Shown: positions 1 through 11,330, counted from the first letter of the stretch. The stretch is 64,000 nt of DNA from Haberlea rhodopensis (GCA_907163345.1 CAJQUN010000459.1:186001-250000), one strand, 5' to 3'. The notes: generated by a model from the sequence alone, not told the origin. A program made the numbers and translations.

Positions 1-1809
1 GCCACTGTTCAAAAGATGAAAAATGTTGTTTTTTGTTGAATTTTTGGTATTTGGCTATTGTTTAGCTTCTAATATCGATTTGTATGGTTGTGTAGAACCA
101 TCCCAGGTGCTAACAACATCAAGAAGATAGAGTTCTTCAATTTCTCCACTTTTGGAATTAAGGTACGTAAGAAGCGTACGGGCATCGGACGGTAACACAC
201 TCCTAACTCTGACTATGCATTAATTGCATAAGTATTTACGATGTTTATGATGATGTTATGATAAATGAAGATGATATGATGATTATAAAGATGATTATGA
301 TAAGTAAGTTATGATTATGATGATGAAGCTTATGATGATGATTTTGATAAGTAAGTTATGATGATGCAATACGATGTTTATGATGTGGTAAGATGCCACA
401 GGGTAAGATGCCCACATGACGAGAGACAATACTCCTATATTATGACTATGAATGCATAAGAATTTACGATGCCACGATGATGTGTATAATGCATGAAGAT
501 GATAAGATGTTTAAGATGATGTTATGTTAAGTAAGTTCACGATGAAGATGATTTGACAATGAATCAAGATGATAAGACGTTTAAGATGATGTTATGTTAA
601 GTAAGTTCACGATGAAGATGATTTGACAATGAATCAAGATGATAAGACGTTTAAGATGATGTTATTATAAGTAAGTTCACGATGAAAACGATTTGAAAAT
701 GAATCAAGATGATAAGATATTTACGATGATGTTATGATGAATAAAGATGATTTTGTGATGAATAAAGATGACAAGATGCTTATGTTGATGTTATGATAAA
801 TGATGATGATATGATGTTACTATAACGATTATGATGAGACGATGACGGCTATAAGACGATAATGCTTATATGATAATGATGTTTACAAGATGATGATGTT
901 TATAAGATGCTATGATGTTTATGATAAATATGAAACTATGTTCTTAAGAATGGTTGAATGTCCGGTGGTTATTATGGGCAAGCGAGGAAGGTCTTGCCGC
1001 TCACATAGCTGATGAGCGATGGGGTACATCCGCTATCAAGGTGTAGCGATGGGTATCATCCGCTGATGAGCGATGGGGTATATCCGCTATCAAGGTGTAG
1101 CGATGGGTATCATCCGCTGAGCGATGGGGTACATCCGCTATCAAGGTGTAGCGACGGGTATCATCCGCTGAATAAGAGATACATCCGCTATCAAGGCGTA
1201 GCGATGGGTATCATAAGATGTGTTATGTCGAGCGAGGGGGCCAATTGTGCCGCTGTCATAATAGCACCCGGACAGTCCCATTTCTAATTAACATAGTTTG
1301 TTGTGAGCATATATGTGAAGTATGATGTTTAATCATTTATGGCAAGAACTAATGATTTTATGCATGACTATGAAACAGGGACAACCAAAGAAGGTTAATA
1401 CGATTAACCAGGAAGTATATGTTATCAATTACTTTCATGCATTTATTTATATGCCATTTCCTTATGATTATTAAGTAAAGATGTATACGCTCATGATGGG
1501 TTGTTCCTGTAGGTACACCTTTGGACTAAGGGACTAAGGGCTGGGTTGAGGCAGTGAGCTTTGAGAAGCATGGAAGAAGCTAGGATGCGAGAACTTTTGG
1601 ATAGTATCTACTCTAGGAGTAGAATAATTCTATCGCCTAAACATTCATTTTGTGATTGTAATTATTTAGCTTTATTTAGCTTTTAAAATTTCATTCTCGG
1701 CCCATAATTTTACTAGCTCTAAGCTACAACTGAAACCCTAAGACGTTATAAATGCATGTTTAGTCCCTGATAGGTGATTAAGACGATGTCAAGGTAGGAA
1801 GACCCTACA
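1..1809 (+). repeat. Element A 5' LTR (left end truncated by window)
   Basis: Matches 5994-7802 with no net length change and about four substitutions. It ends ...gaccctaca, directly followed by the PBS region. It starts just after the last CGATCGATCG palindrome of the module visible in the 3' copy. Contents: exon-2-like segment (96-162), GGTACGT motif at 162, a GATGATG-rich stretch, tandem hairpin units (1010-1220), and the stem arms at 1376-1385 and 1500-1509. Confidence 0.95.
1010..1220 (+). repeat. Tandem hairpin subrepeats in A 5' LTR
   Basis: Repeated units of the form AGCGATGGGGTACATCCGCT and AGCGATGGGTATCATCCGCT, where AGCG can pair with CGCT. Small units of this type sit at the same relative place in the B LTR (9150-9290) and in the D and I LTRs with different loop sequence. 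An open reading frame of 91 codons through here is a by-product of the repeat. Confidence 0.8.
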
Positions 1810-1813
1810 TTAG

Positions 1814-1825
1814 TGGTATCAGAGC
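1814..1825 (+). other. Primer-binding site, tRNA-iMet (element A)
   Basis: TGGTATCAGAGC begins four bases after the LTR end and is complementary to the 3' end of plant initiator tRNA-Met. The same site follows the 5' LTRs of D, F, G and I. Confidence 0.9.
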
Positions 1826-2014
1826 AGTGGTTAGATAACCCGGGAACGAGTGAAGGGTAGCCTTAGCAATAAGTTGGCTAGGTGCTTACTTTTAACATGT
1901 TTTTATGCATATGTTGCTTATGAAGGATATGATGTTGTATTAACATGTTTTGTTTCTCTAACGATGTATTATATGAACTGCTTTTGGGTATCGTTGTTAA
2001 CCCTTGTGTTGCAG

Positions 2015-4966
2015 CATAGCAGCAAATGCAGAAGTAAGTGATACGATGTTATATGCACTTCTCCGTCGCCCACGCCTCTAGTAGTCTCGACCCCCGCTGG
2101 AAGAAGTTTGATAACTGATCAGATTGGTTAAGACGGCCTCATTTATTCTGAGGGTAGCGAACTGAGGACAGACTTGATTATTCTGGGGATGTCAGTTTGT
2201 AGGCATTGACGTTCTGAACAGGTATCAGGCAGTTGTGGACTGCAGACAAGGACTGTCCGATCCGGGTCTGATATGGGAGTCCGATGGACATTCGATGGGG
2301 ATGATTTCCGTTCAAGGATTCCGTTAATACCTGTTGTCAAGATGGCACAGTTATTGGAACGAGACCACAAAGGATATCTCAACTATACTGTGGTTATTAA
2401 TGAAAGAGGCAAGAGTTAAAGATTGAGGATGTGCCCGTAGTTGCGGTGTTTCCTGATGCATTCCGGAAGAGATTCCCGGATTCCCACCGACGAGAGAGGT
2501 CGAGTTTGGGATTAAGTTACTACCAAGGACGTTTACCATTCCTCGTGCCCTGTATAGGATGACACCGGCGGAGCCAAGGGAAGTTAAAGGTTCAGTTGCA
2601 AGAGCTCCTTGACAAGGGCTATATACACCCTAGCATAACGCCTTGGGATGCACCAGTCCTGTTTGTCGAAAGAAAGATGGTTCGTTGCGGTTGTGCACCG
2701 ATTTCAGGCAACTGAACAAAGCCATAGTGAAGAATAAGTATCCGTTTCTGAGGATTAATGATTGGTTTGATCAGCTGTGGAGTATGAGGCTCTACAGTAA
2801 GATCGATCTGAGATCGGGGTATCGTCAGATTCAAGTTCGAGAGGACGACGTACAAAAGACAGCTTCCAGGACTATATGGGCACTATGGATTCTTAGTCAT
2901 GCCCTTTGGGGTGACGGATGCCCAGTTGTTGTATGAGTCTGATGAACAGGGTGATCCAACCATGTTTGGATCAGTTCGTCATAGTTTCCATTGACGATGT
3001 ACTTATTTACTCTCGAACTGAAGAGGAACATGTAAAGCACTTGAGAACAGTACTCCAGATCCTTAGGGATCATCAGTTGTTTGCAAAGCTCAGTAAGTAC
3101 GAGTTCTGGTCGAGCAGTGTAATATCCTTGGATCATGTTATATCAAGATCGCTAAGCCGCCGGCACGGTTGACTCAGGAAGGAGTGCCATTCTTTTGGTC
3201 CGAAGCTTGTGAGGACAGCTTCCAAGAATTGAAGCGTCGTTTGACTACGACAACTATGTTGGTGATTCCTTCTGAGAATAAGAAGTTTGCCTTGTGCACG
3301 ATTACATCACTTCAAAGTTTGGGCTATGTGTTGATGCGAGATGAGCTTGTGCTGGCTTATGCATCGAGGCGGTTGAAACCACAGGAGGCTAGGTACCCAG
3401 TCCACGATTTGGAGCTGGCAGCCATTATGTTTGCCTTGAAGATGTGGAGGCATTACTTGGATGGTACGTCGTTTACCATCTCCACGAACCCTAAGAGCCT
3501 GAAGTTTTGTTCACACAGGCTGAGTTGAATATGCGACAAAAAGATGAATGGACTTACTCAAAGATTTTGACTGTGAGATTGAGCACCATCCTGGTAAAGC
3601 GCCTTGATAACATACACCTTAAGTTGGAAGTGAAAAGTACTGCTGAAGACACTATGTGTTTATCAACGATGATGACTCCTTATCGCCAACTGGGCTATGA
3701 TATTGATGTGGACACGTCGCCGGTGCGAGTGTCGATCTTGTGGGCCGAGCCAGGCGTATTTGAGGTTATCAGGAAAGCCAGGGGTCGGATGATGAGGTTC
3801 AAAGATGGTCATTTATAATACTTCAAGGACGGCCATCAAAGTTCAGAGTGGCAGAAGATGATTCATTGAGATTGGGCCACCGATGGGTAGTCCCGAATAC
3901 ACCAGAGTTGCGTAAGGGAATGTTGGAGCGAGCCACAGTAGTCGGTTCACTATCCACTCAGGAGGAAGGAAGATGTACAAGGACTAGGGTGGTTAATTCT
4001 GGTGGAGACGTATGAAGCGTGATGTTATGGCCTTGTCAAAAGATGTTTGATCTGCCAGCAGGTAAAGGCAGAAAGGCAGAGGCCTTATGGCGAGCTGAAG
4101 AGCTCGGCAGTACCCCCCAATGGAAGTGGGAGCATGTATTTATGGACCTTGTAACCCACTTGCCAAGAGCGGCCTCTGGATTCGATACGATCTGAGTGAT
4201 CGTTGATAGACTGACGAAGTAGTTCACTTCATTCTTAGTCATGTGTCTTTCGCATACCCAAGGATGGCCAAGTATATGTGCGGGATGTAGTGAGGTTGCG
4301 TAGAGTTCTCCTTTAATCACAGCTATCAGGCGAGCATTTAAATGGCTCCTTTTGAAACTCTTTATGGATGACGATGCGAGTAACCACTGTATTGGGAGGA
4401 CTTGTCTAGTAGAACGGCCAAAGGACCGGATATGTTTAAGGATATGTAAGACAAGATTAAGTTGATACGCCAAAAGATGAAGACGACCCAGGATAGGCAA
4501 GCAGCCTATGCCAACGAGCGGCGACGACCGCTAGAGTTCCATATAGAAGACAGGGTCTTCTTGGAAATCTCACCCTTCAGAAGTGTAGTTCGTTTTGGTA
4601 TGCGGGGAAGTTTTCCCGAGGTATGTTGGGCCATATGAAGTATTGCAGCGTACCAGTACTTTGGCTTACTGTTTGGCTCTACCGCCGTCTTTATCTGGGA
4701 TGTATGATGTTTTCCATGCCTCTATGTTACGGAAGTATGAGCCAGACCCGTCTCATGTATTACAGCCCACTGAAGTGCAGTTGGACTCAGATGTATCCTG
4801 CGTAGAACGACCGGTTATAATTCTGGATCGAGAGGATCGCAGACTACGAAGTGAAGTTTTACCGATGGTCTAAGTTCAGTGGGATCGTCGGGGTGTCGAG
4901 GAGGCTACGTGGGAGACGGAGCGGCGTATGGTACAACACTACCCGGAACTATTCTCTGGTATGTGA
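2015..4966 (+). pseudogene. Decayed pol of element A (protease tail, RT, RNase H, integrase, chromodomain)
   Basis: Fragments in several frames align in order with the polyprotein of element I. A degenerate start (ATA for ATG near 2015) is followed almost at once by the region after the protease active site, so gag and the DTGA motif are deleted. RT remnants lie at about 2570-3170; the FIDD active site reads SIDD (near 2990). RNase H is at about 3180-3600 and integrase at about 3830-4950. About 170 bp holding the second Asp and the Glu of the DDE triad are missing near 4300. The chromodomain-like tail ends ...LFSGM with a stop at 4964-4966. No function as a protein is possible. A deletion derivative is more likely than simple ageing, because the LTRs are nearly identical. 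Confidence 0.88.
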
Positions 4967-5003
4967 TTTATGTTTAGTTTCTTTTGGGGTAAGTGCATGC
5001 GAT

Positions 5004-5036
5004 TTCGAGGACGAAATCTTATAAGTAGGGGAGTAA
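5004..5036 (+). other. Polypurine tract region of element A
   Basis: The box TTCGAGGACGAA is followed by aagtaggggagtaa, which abuts the 3' LTR. This is the usual site for plus-strand priming. Elements B (7809-7841) and D (59587-59620) carry nearly the same sequence. Confidence 0.85.
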
Positions 5037-5516
5037 TGTGACGCCCCGGAATAATTAACTACATTAAGGCATTGATTATGTTCATGTGTTTAATTATGTG
5101 GATAATTGATTTTGTGCTTAAATTAATTATCACGATGAAATGCTTAGTCACATGATAGGCATGACCCGGGGGTTACGTTTCAAGGTGCATGTTATGCATG
5201 ATAGGAAATGGGGTTAACATGATTTAATTGTGTTGATTGTTAATTATGAGGAAAGTATGAATTTAACAAAGTTGGTTGCATTTTGTAAAATGCTTTTAAA
5301 ATACCATGTTGGGATATTTCATACATCATGTTAAGTGTTGGGGTACAATTTAACTAAACCCACATAACCTCCCACCACCCCACCTTTTTAATTCATTTTC
5401 CCCCTTTACACTCAAATCCCCAAAATCATTTCTCCCAAACCCTTTTCCCCAATTTTCGAGTTTGGCACTAAGGTGGGAAAGAAATCCTTGCAAAAGCTTC
5501 ACCCTTGTGATTCTTG

Positions 5517-6088
5517 GTAAGATTTAAGCCCTATGATGTGTATATATCACTCCTTGAAGCTTTTGTAAAATTTTATTTGAGTTTGTGTTGATTTTGGAGG
5601 GTTTGAAATGGATTTATATGGGTATGTGTTATTTATGGTTGGGGAATGATTTTTGAAGTGTTTTAAGTGGGTTTTAGTGGGTTATGATGTTATTGTTATT
5701 GTTGGAAAGTTTGGTGTTGAAAGGTATGAAGATGAACTTGCAAAATACACTTGGAAATGGAGAAATCGCGGCCACTGTAAGTGGCGATCGATCGCTACAA
5801 AAGCAGCGATCGATCGCCGAGAAGCAGTACGCGAAGAAGAGCTTAGGCGATCGATCGCCTCAAATGGCGCGATCGATCGCCAACGTCCAGTAGCGAAATG
5901 AACATCAAGGCGATCGATCGCCTCATTTTGAGCGATCGATCGCCGCTAAGTGAAAAATCAGGCGATCGATCGCCTCATTTTGAGCGATCGATCGCCACTG
6001 TTCAAAAGATGAAAAATGTTGTTTTTTGTTGAATTTTTGGTATTTGGCTATTGTTTAGCTTCTAATATCGATTTGTATGGTTGTGTAG
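5517..6088 (+). other. Predicted LTR intron 1 (element A)
   Basis: Donor-like CTTG|GTAAGATT and acceptor-like GGTTGTGTAG|AACC. The following segment AACCATCCCAGG is shared with the LTRs of B, I and D, and as AACCGTCCCAGG with H. In D it is joined directly to exon-1-like sequence. The prediction rests on sequence alone. Confidence 0.5.
5785..5994 (+). promoter_or_regulatory. Palindrome module: eight CGATCGATCG copies in four pairs (element A)
   Basis: Four pairs of the palindrome with a 22-bp start-to-start period inside each pair (for example 5785 and 5807). GCAGTA and CCAGTA motifs separate the first three pairs. The same 8-copy, 4-pair layout occurs in B, H, I and the unrelated C element. 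Function unknown; it could be a protein-binding array, an RNA structure element or a small-RNA target. Confidence 0.75.
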
Positions 6089-7002
6089 AACCATCCCAGG
6101 TGCTAACAACATCAAGAAGATAGAGTTCTTCAATTTCTCCACTTTTGGAATTAAGGTACGTAAGAAGCGTACGGGCATCGGACGGTAACACACTCCTAAC
6201 TCTGACTATGCATTAATTGCATAAGTATTTACGATGTTTATGATGATGTTATGATAAATGAAGATGATATGATGATTATAAAGATGATTATGATAAGTAA
6301 GTTATGATTATGATGATGAAGCTTATGATGATGATTTTGATAAGTAAGTTATGATGATGCAATACGATGTTTATGATGTGGTAAGATGCCACAGGGTAAG
6401 ATGCCCACATGACGAGAGACAATACTCCTATATTATGACTATGAATGCATAAGAATTTACGATGCCACGATGATGTGTATAATGCATGAAGATGATAAGA
6501 TGTTTAAGATGATGTTATGTTAAGTAAGTTCACGATGAAGATGATTTGACAATGAATCAAGATGATAAGACGTTTAAGATGATGTTATGTTAAGTAAGTT
6601 CACGATGAAGATGATTTGACAATGAATCAAGATGATAAGACGTTTAAGATGATGTTATGATAAGTAAGTTCACGATGAAAACGATTTGATAATGAATCAA
6701 GATGATAAGATATTTACGATGATGTTATGATGAATAAAGATGATTTTGTGATGAATAAAGATGACAAGATGCTTATGTTGATGTTATGATAAATGATGAT
6801 GATATGATGTTACTATAACGATTATGATGAGACGATGACGGCTATAAGACGATAATGCTTATATGATAATGATGTTTACAAGATGATGATGTTTATAAGA
6901 TGCTATGATGTTTATGATAAATATGAAACTATGTTCTTAAGAATGGTTGAATGTCCGGTGGTTATTATGGGCAAGCGAGGAAGGTCTTGCCGCTCACATA
7001 GC

Positions 7003-7213
7003 TGATGAGCGATGGGGTACATCCGCTATCAAGGTGTAGCGATGGGTATCATCCGCTGATGAGCGATGGGGTACATCCGCTATCAAGGTGTAGCGATGGG
7101 TATCATCCGCTGAGCGATGGGGTACATCCGCTATCAAGGTGTAGCGACGGGTATCATCCGCTGAATAAGAGATACATCCGCTATCAAGGCGTAGCGATGG
7201 GTATCATAAGATG
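7003..7213 (+). repeat. Tandem hairpin subrepeats in A 3' LTR
   Basis: Counterpart of 1010-1220, with one substitution (tatatcc versus tacatcc). Units have AGCG...CGCT ends. Confidence 0.8.
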
Positions 7214-8191
7214 TGTTATGTCGAGCGAGGGGGCCAATTGTGCCGCTGTCATAATAGCACCCGGACAGTCCCATTTCTAATTAACATAGTTTGTTGTGAG
7301 CATATATGTGAAGTATGATGTTTAATCATTTATGGCAAGAACTAATGATTTTATGCATGACTATGAAACAGGGACAACCAAAGAAGGTTAATACGATTAA
7401 CCAGGAAGTATATGTTATCAATTACTTTCATGCATTTATTTATATGCCATTTCCTTATGATTATTAAGTAAAGATGTATACGCTCATGATGGGTTGTTCC
7501 TGTAGGTACACCTTTGGACTAATGGACTAAGGGCTGGGTTGAGGCAGTGAGCTTTGAGAAGCATGGAAGAAGCTAGGATGCGAGAACTTTTGGATAGTAT
7601 CTACTCTAGGAGTAGAATAATTCTATCGCCTAAACATTCATTTTGTGATTGTAATTATTTAGCTTTATTTAGCTTTTAAAATTTCATTCTCGGCCCATAA
7701 TTTTACTAGCTCTAAGCTACAACTGAAACCCTAAGACGTTATAAATGCATGTTTAGTCCCTGATAGGTGATTAAGACGATGTCAAGGTAGGAAGACCCTA
7801 CATGCGATTTCGAGGACGAAATCTTATAAGTAGGGGAGTAATGTGATGCCCCGAAATTAATTAATGGTAACCTGAACATTAATTATGTTTATATGATGAA
7901 TTATTACGACGATGAAGTTATGTGTGGAAATGAAGGATTAACATGATTTAAGGATGTTGATTTCATTTATAAATGCTTACCATGTTAATGTATTTTATAT
8001 ACATCATGAGGAATTATTGAAGTGCAATTAAGTGTAAGAATTGTTACTTAACCCACCACTTCTACCCCACCTCACACTTTTACACTCCATTCCCAAAAAT
8101 CACTTTCCCAAACACCCCTTTCCCTCATTTTCGAAAATTGCCCTAAAGTTGGGAAGAAATTCTTGTAAAAGCTTCATCCTTGCATTTCTTG

Positions 8192-8759
8192 GTAAGATTT
8201 AGTGCCTATGATGTTTATATAGCACTTATTGATGTTCATGAAGTGTGTGTTAAGTTTTGGAAGGGTTTTAAAAAGGGTTTGAAATGGGTTTGTTTGGGTT
8301 AGTGTGATTCTTGGTGGGATGTTGGATTTTTAATGGTTTTATGATGTGTATTGTTGGTTTTGAGTAGTTGGGTATGGTTGTTGTTGAGTTATGTGGGTTT
8401 GTTTGGATTTGGGAAGGAGAAGGGTGAATAGTGCCCGAATCTCGATTTCCCGCAGCTCGGCGATCGATCGGCGTCCGCTCGCGATCGATCGCGAGCAGCA
8501 GGGCTGAGGCAGTAAGCCTCAGCGATCGATCGCGAGCTTGGCGCGATCGATCGGCGAGGCCGCGATCGATCGGCGCTAGCTCCGCGATCGATCGCGGATT
8601 GTGCAAAATTGTTGGGCGAGACAGTGTGTTCTCGCGATCGATCGGGGCTTGATGGCGATCGATCGCGAGACACACAAAAGTGTGTTTTTGGCATTTTTGT
8701 GGAAATTTTGAATATTGGACTATGATTAGCTTCTAATATTGAATTGTATGGTTGTGTAG
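8192..8759 (+). other. Predicted LTR intron 1 (element B)
   Basis: Donor CTTG|GTAAGATT and acceptor GTTGTGTAG|AACCATCCC, at the same relative places as in A. Contains the palindrome module. Confidence 0.5.
8461..8665 (+). promoter_or_regulatory. Palindrome module: eight CGATCGATCG copies in four pairs (element B)
   Basis: Pairs have 21-22-bp periods. GGCAGTA lies between pairs 1 and 2, and GACAGTG between pairs 3 and 4. Flanking bases differ from those in A (gcg/cgc versus gcc), yet copy number and pairing are the same. Confidence 0.75.
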
Positions 8760-9831
8760 AACCATCCCAAGGACCCACAACTTCGAGACGATAAAGTGCT
8801 ACGACTTCGCCACATTTTGAAAAGGTACGTAAGAAACGTACGGGCATCAACGGTAACATATCCCTCAACTATGACTATGCATTAAATTGCGTAAGTATTT
8901 ATGATGATTATGATGATGGTAGTTATGATGATTATGATGATGGTAATTATGATGATTATTGATGATGATATTGTGATAAACGAAGATGATATGATGTTAC
9001 GATAATGATTACGATACGATGATGATGTTTGAAATAATGATGCTTATAAGATGATGATACATGTTGACTATGCTACTTAGAATGGTTGAATGTCCGGTGA
9101 CTATTATGGGCAAGCGAGGAAGGTCTTGCCGCTCACATAACGGAGCGATGGGGTACATCCGCTATCAAGGTGTAGCGATGGGTATCATCCGCTGAACGAT
9201 GGGGTACATCCGCTATCAAGGCGTAGCGATGGGTATCATCCGCTGAATAAGGGATACATCCGCTATCAAGGGTAGCGATGGGTATCATAAGATGTGTTAT
9301 GTCGAGCGAGGGGACCAATTGTGCCGCTGTCATGATAGAACCCGGACAGTCCCATTTCTAATTAACATGGATTGTTATGAACTTTTATACGAAGTATGAT
9401 GTTAATCATTCATGTCTTGAACTAATGATCATATGCGTAATTATGAAACAGGGACAACCAAGGAAGGATAGTACTATTAAACAGGAAGTATATGTTATCA
9501 ATTATTTCCATGCATTATTTATATGCCATTAACTCATGATGTTAAGTAACTATGTATATGCTCACGATGAGTTGTTCCTGTAGGTACACTTTTGGACCGA
9601 GACCAAGGGTCGGGTTGAGGTAGTGAGCTAAAGGAGCATAAGAAGATAGATACAGGATTTTTGTTAGCCTTAACATTCTTTTGGGGAATGTAATTAACTA
9701 ATTATTGAAGTTTCATTTTGGCCTGTAATTACATTGAGCTCACATAACAACCAGAACTCTAAGATGTCTCTAATACATGTTTAGCCTTGTTTATATCTTG
9801 ATTTCACCGTTAAGGAACTAGGGTCCTTACA

Positions 9832-11141
9832 CAGACAGTGTGCTGAGAAGAAAAGAATTTCAAGTCTCGATCGATCGGAACAATTTTCCGATCGATCGAG
9901 CGAGGGAGTAACTTCAGAGCTAAATTTATCAAAGTCTCGATCGATCGGAAGGAAATCTCGATCGATCGAGCGAGGCAGTGAGTTTCAAAGGCTGGCATGA
10001 ACAGTGCACCGATCGATCGGACGCAAATCTCGATCGAGACGCAAATCTGGGAAAATCTTATCTTCCATTTTTGAAATGATTTTTGAGGTATAAAAGGATA
10101 AATCACTTCCATATCAAAGATATACCATACCAGACGTGATTTAGGTCGAAAATAAGCAGCCCTAGCCGCCGCCTAACGCCGCCGAAGGAGATTCAATCTC
10201 CGTTCTTCGTCCAAAGTCGAGCCAATCCATTCCGGAGTGCAAGGAAGGAGCAAGAGAAGAAATCACGGTGCAACGCACGGATTCATCCATCGTTTATCGT
10301 ATTTCTAAACTTTGATTTCTTTGATTTTCAATTCCATTTGATGTTTTTGAGGTCGAGAGACAATTAAACTCTTATGTATTTGATTTGAATTAAATCTAGT
10401 TTTTTTTATTGAGTTTTAGTTTCGTTGTGTTTGATTATTGATTCAATTGTGTTTGAGCGCATTGATTGTTATTGTTCATAAATTAATTGTTTGTGTAGAT
10501 CAAAGTCTAGCTAGCTTTGATTGAATTTGAGAGTTATAACCGAGATCGAGAGATAACGTTGTAACACGCTCTGTTAATTTATGATGTATGTTACGATTGA
10601 GATCGAGAGATGATATCGCATACGTGAGAACTTGGAATCAAAAGATTTAGAGTTATAAGGTGTTGACGTTTTATGCAATATTATATTAGTAAATAGGTGC
10701 ACGAGAGTGACTTATTCTAATTAATGTTAGTTTCTTTACAGCTCGAGAGAGTGTATCGAATAATCGCGAAAACCTTTCACCTTTAAAATCAATTGGTTGA
10801 TAATTTGAGAATTCAGTTGAATCATTAAAGATAACATAGTTGAACGACGACCTTGGTAATTTTCTCGAGTAACTTGCCTTCGCATATCCGGAACCATACA
10901 TTTTACTGTTTCTTGTTTGTTTGTCGGACGTTAGTTTAGTTTGGCATTAGATAATCACCTTTGTTAATCGTAGGCTAAATATAATTTTATTAATCTTATT
11001 TGGTACTTATACGTTAGTCCCTGTGGATTCGACAACCCGTACTTAATTTTCACTATACTAAAACTTGACAACCGTGCACTTGCGGTAGAATCGCTTCACA
11101 CTATTCTTTGAAATATCTTTTGTTTAAAAATAAAGCGGTAA
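9832..11141 (+). repeat. Element C LTR1 (5' part cut off by insertion of B)
   Basis: Corresponds to the last 1.3 kb of LTR2. It keeps the later palindromes of the module, but the last copy is shortened to CGATCGAG near 10031. TATAAAA is at 10089-10095. It ends just before the tRNA-Asp PBS. A minus-strand frame of 71 codons (10686-10901) recurs in all three LTRs, but only because the LTRs are copies. Confidence 0.9.
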
Positions 11142-11147
11142 AGTTTT

Positions 11148-11165
11148 TGGCGCCGTTGCCGGGGA
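11148..11165 (+). other. Primer-binding site, tRNA-Asp (C unit 1)
   Basis: TGGCGCCGTTGCCGGGGA is complementary to the 3' end of plant tRNA-Asp(GTC), the primer typical of Athila-type elements. Confidence 0.9.
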
Positions 11166-11330
11166 CTAATCTGTATAATATCATACTAGATTAGTTAATT
11201 GTAATTTAGCCAATTCTTTATTATTTCGATTTGTTTCATTGTTTTAGTTAGTTGATTTGTTTTGATTTTTGATTTGTGTATTTTGTTGTCTCCTTTTGTC
11301 TATTTTGTACAGGAATCGTTTCTCTAGTGC

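Larger units (their letters stand above)
1..7802 (+). mobile_element. Element A: Ty3/gypsy chromovirus-type retrotransposon, gag-deleted, 5' end outside window
   Basis: LTR-internal-LTR structure with a tRNA-iMet PBS and a polypurine tract. The internal region (1810-5036, 3227 bp) is about 1.5 kb shorter than that of intact element I (4791 bp). Gag and the protease active site are missing and pol is full of stops. The two LTRs differ at only about 4 of the 1809 shared positions, so insertion was recent despite the wrecked coding region. That suggests mobilisation in trans. It lies in the internal region of element B: B sequence resumes at 7803 with its own tract and LTR. The 5-bp TSD should be tgcga (7803-7807), but the left copy is outside the window. 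Confidence 0.88.
5037..7802 (+). repeat. Element A 3' LTR (2766 bp)
   Basis: Begins TGTGACGCCCC and ends CCCTACA. Apparent layout: TATA-like region near 5310, exon 1, predicted intron 1 (5517-6088) with the CGATCGATCG module, exon 2 (6089-6155), and intron 2 (6156-7505). Intron 2 holds the GATGATG tract, hairpin array and paired stem arms (7369-7378 with 7493-7502). A small hairpin CTACTC-TAG-GAGTAG lies at 7601-7615. Confidence 0.95.
7803..9831 (+). mobile_element. Element B remnant: tract and 3' LTR of a chromovirus-type element
   Basis: 7803-7841 is the last part of the internal region (TCGAGGACGAA box and aagtaggggagtaa tract). The LTR follows at 7842-9831 (1990 bp), starting TGTGATGCCCC and ending CCTTACA. 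Element A interrupts B's internal region, and the rest of B is outside the window. The sequence after the LTR (cagac, 9832-9836) continues C LTR1 exactly where LTR2 reads gagccagacagtg, so B sits in C LTR1 with probable TSD cagac. Confidence 0.85.
7842..9831 (+). repeat. Element B 3' LTR
   Basis: TATA-like ttttatata near 7990. Predicted intron 1 is 8192-8759, exon 2 is 8760-8824 (65 nt) and intron 2 is 8825-9583. Hairpin units lie at 9150-9290. Stem arms CAGGGACAAC (9449-9458) and GTTGTTCCTG (9571-9580) can pair with one G-U wobble. The CTACTC hairpin found in A, D, H and I is absent. Confidence 0.9.

Noticed and set aside
1814..1825. tRNA-like sequences at PBS sites as tRNA genes
   Set aside because: Only the 12-18 bases complementary to tRNA 3' ends are present, with no cloverleaf.
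5785..5994. GATC-rich palindromes as bacterial Dam or oriC-like sites
   Set aside because: The context is a plant LTR with a poly(A)-type transcription unit; nothing bacterial is nearby.
8268..8868. Overlapping 135- and 159-aa minus-strand frames rich in DRS/IDR
   Set aside because: They are translations of the CGATCGATCG palindromes and do not persist between families.
10686..10901. 71-aa minus-strand ORF found in all three C LTRs
   Set aside because: The LTRs are copies of each other, so conservation carries no information. No domain is recognised and the codon pattern is not convincing.
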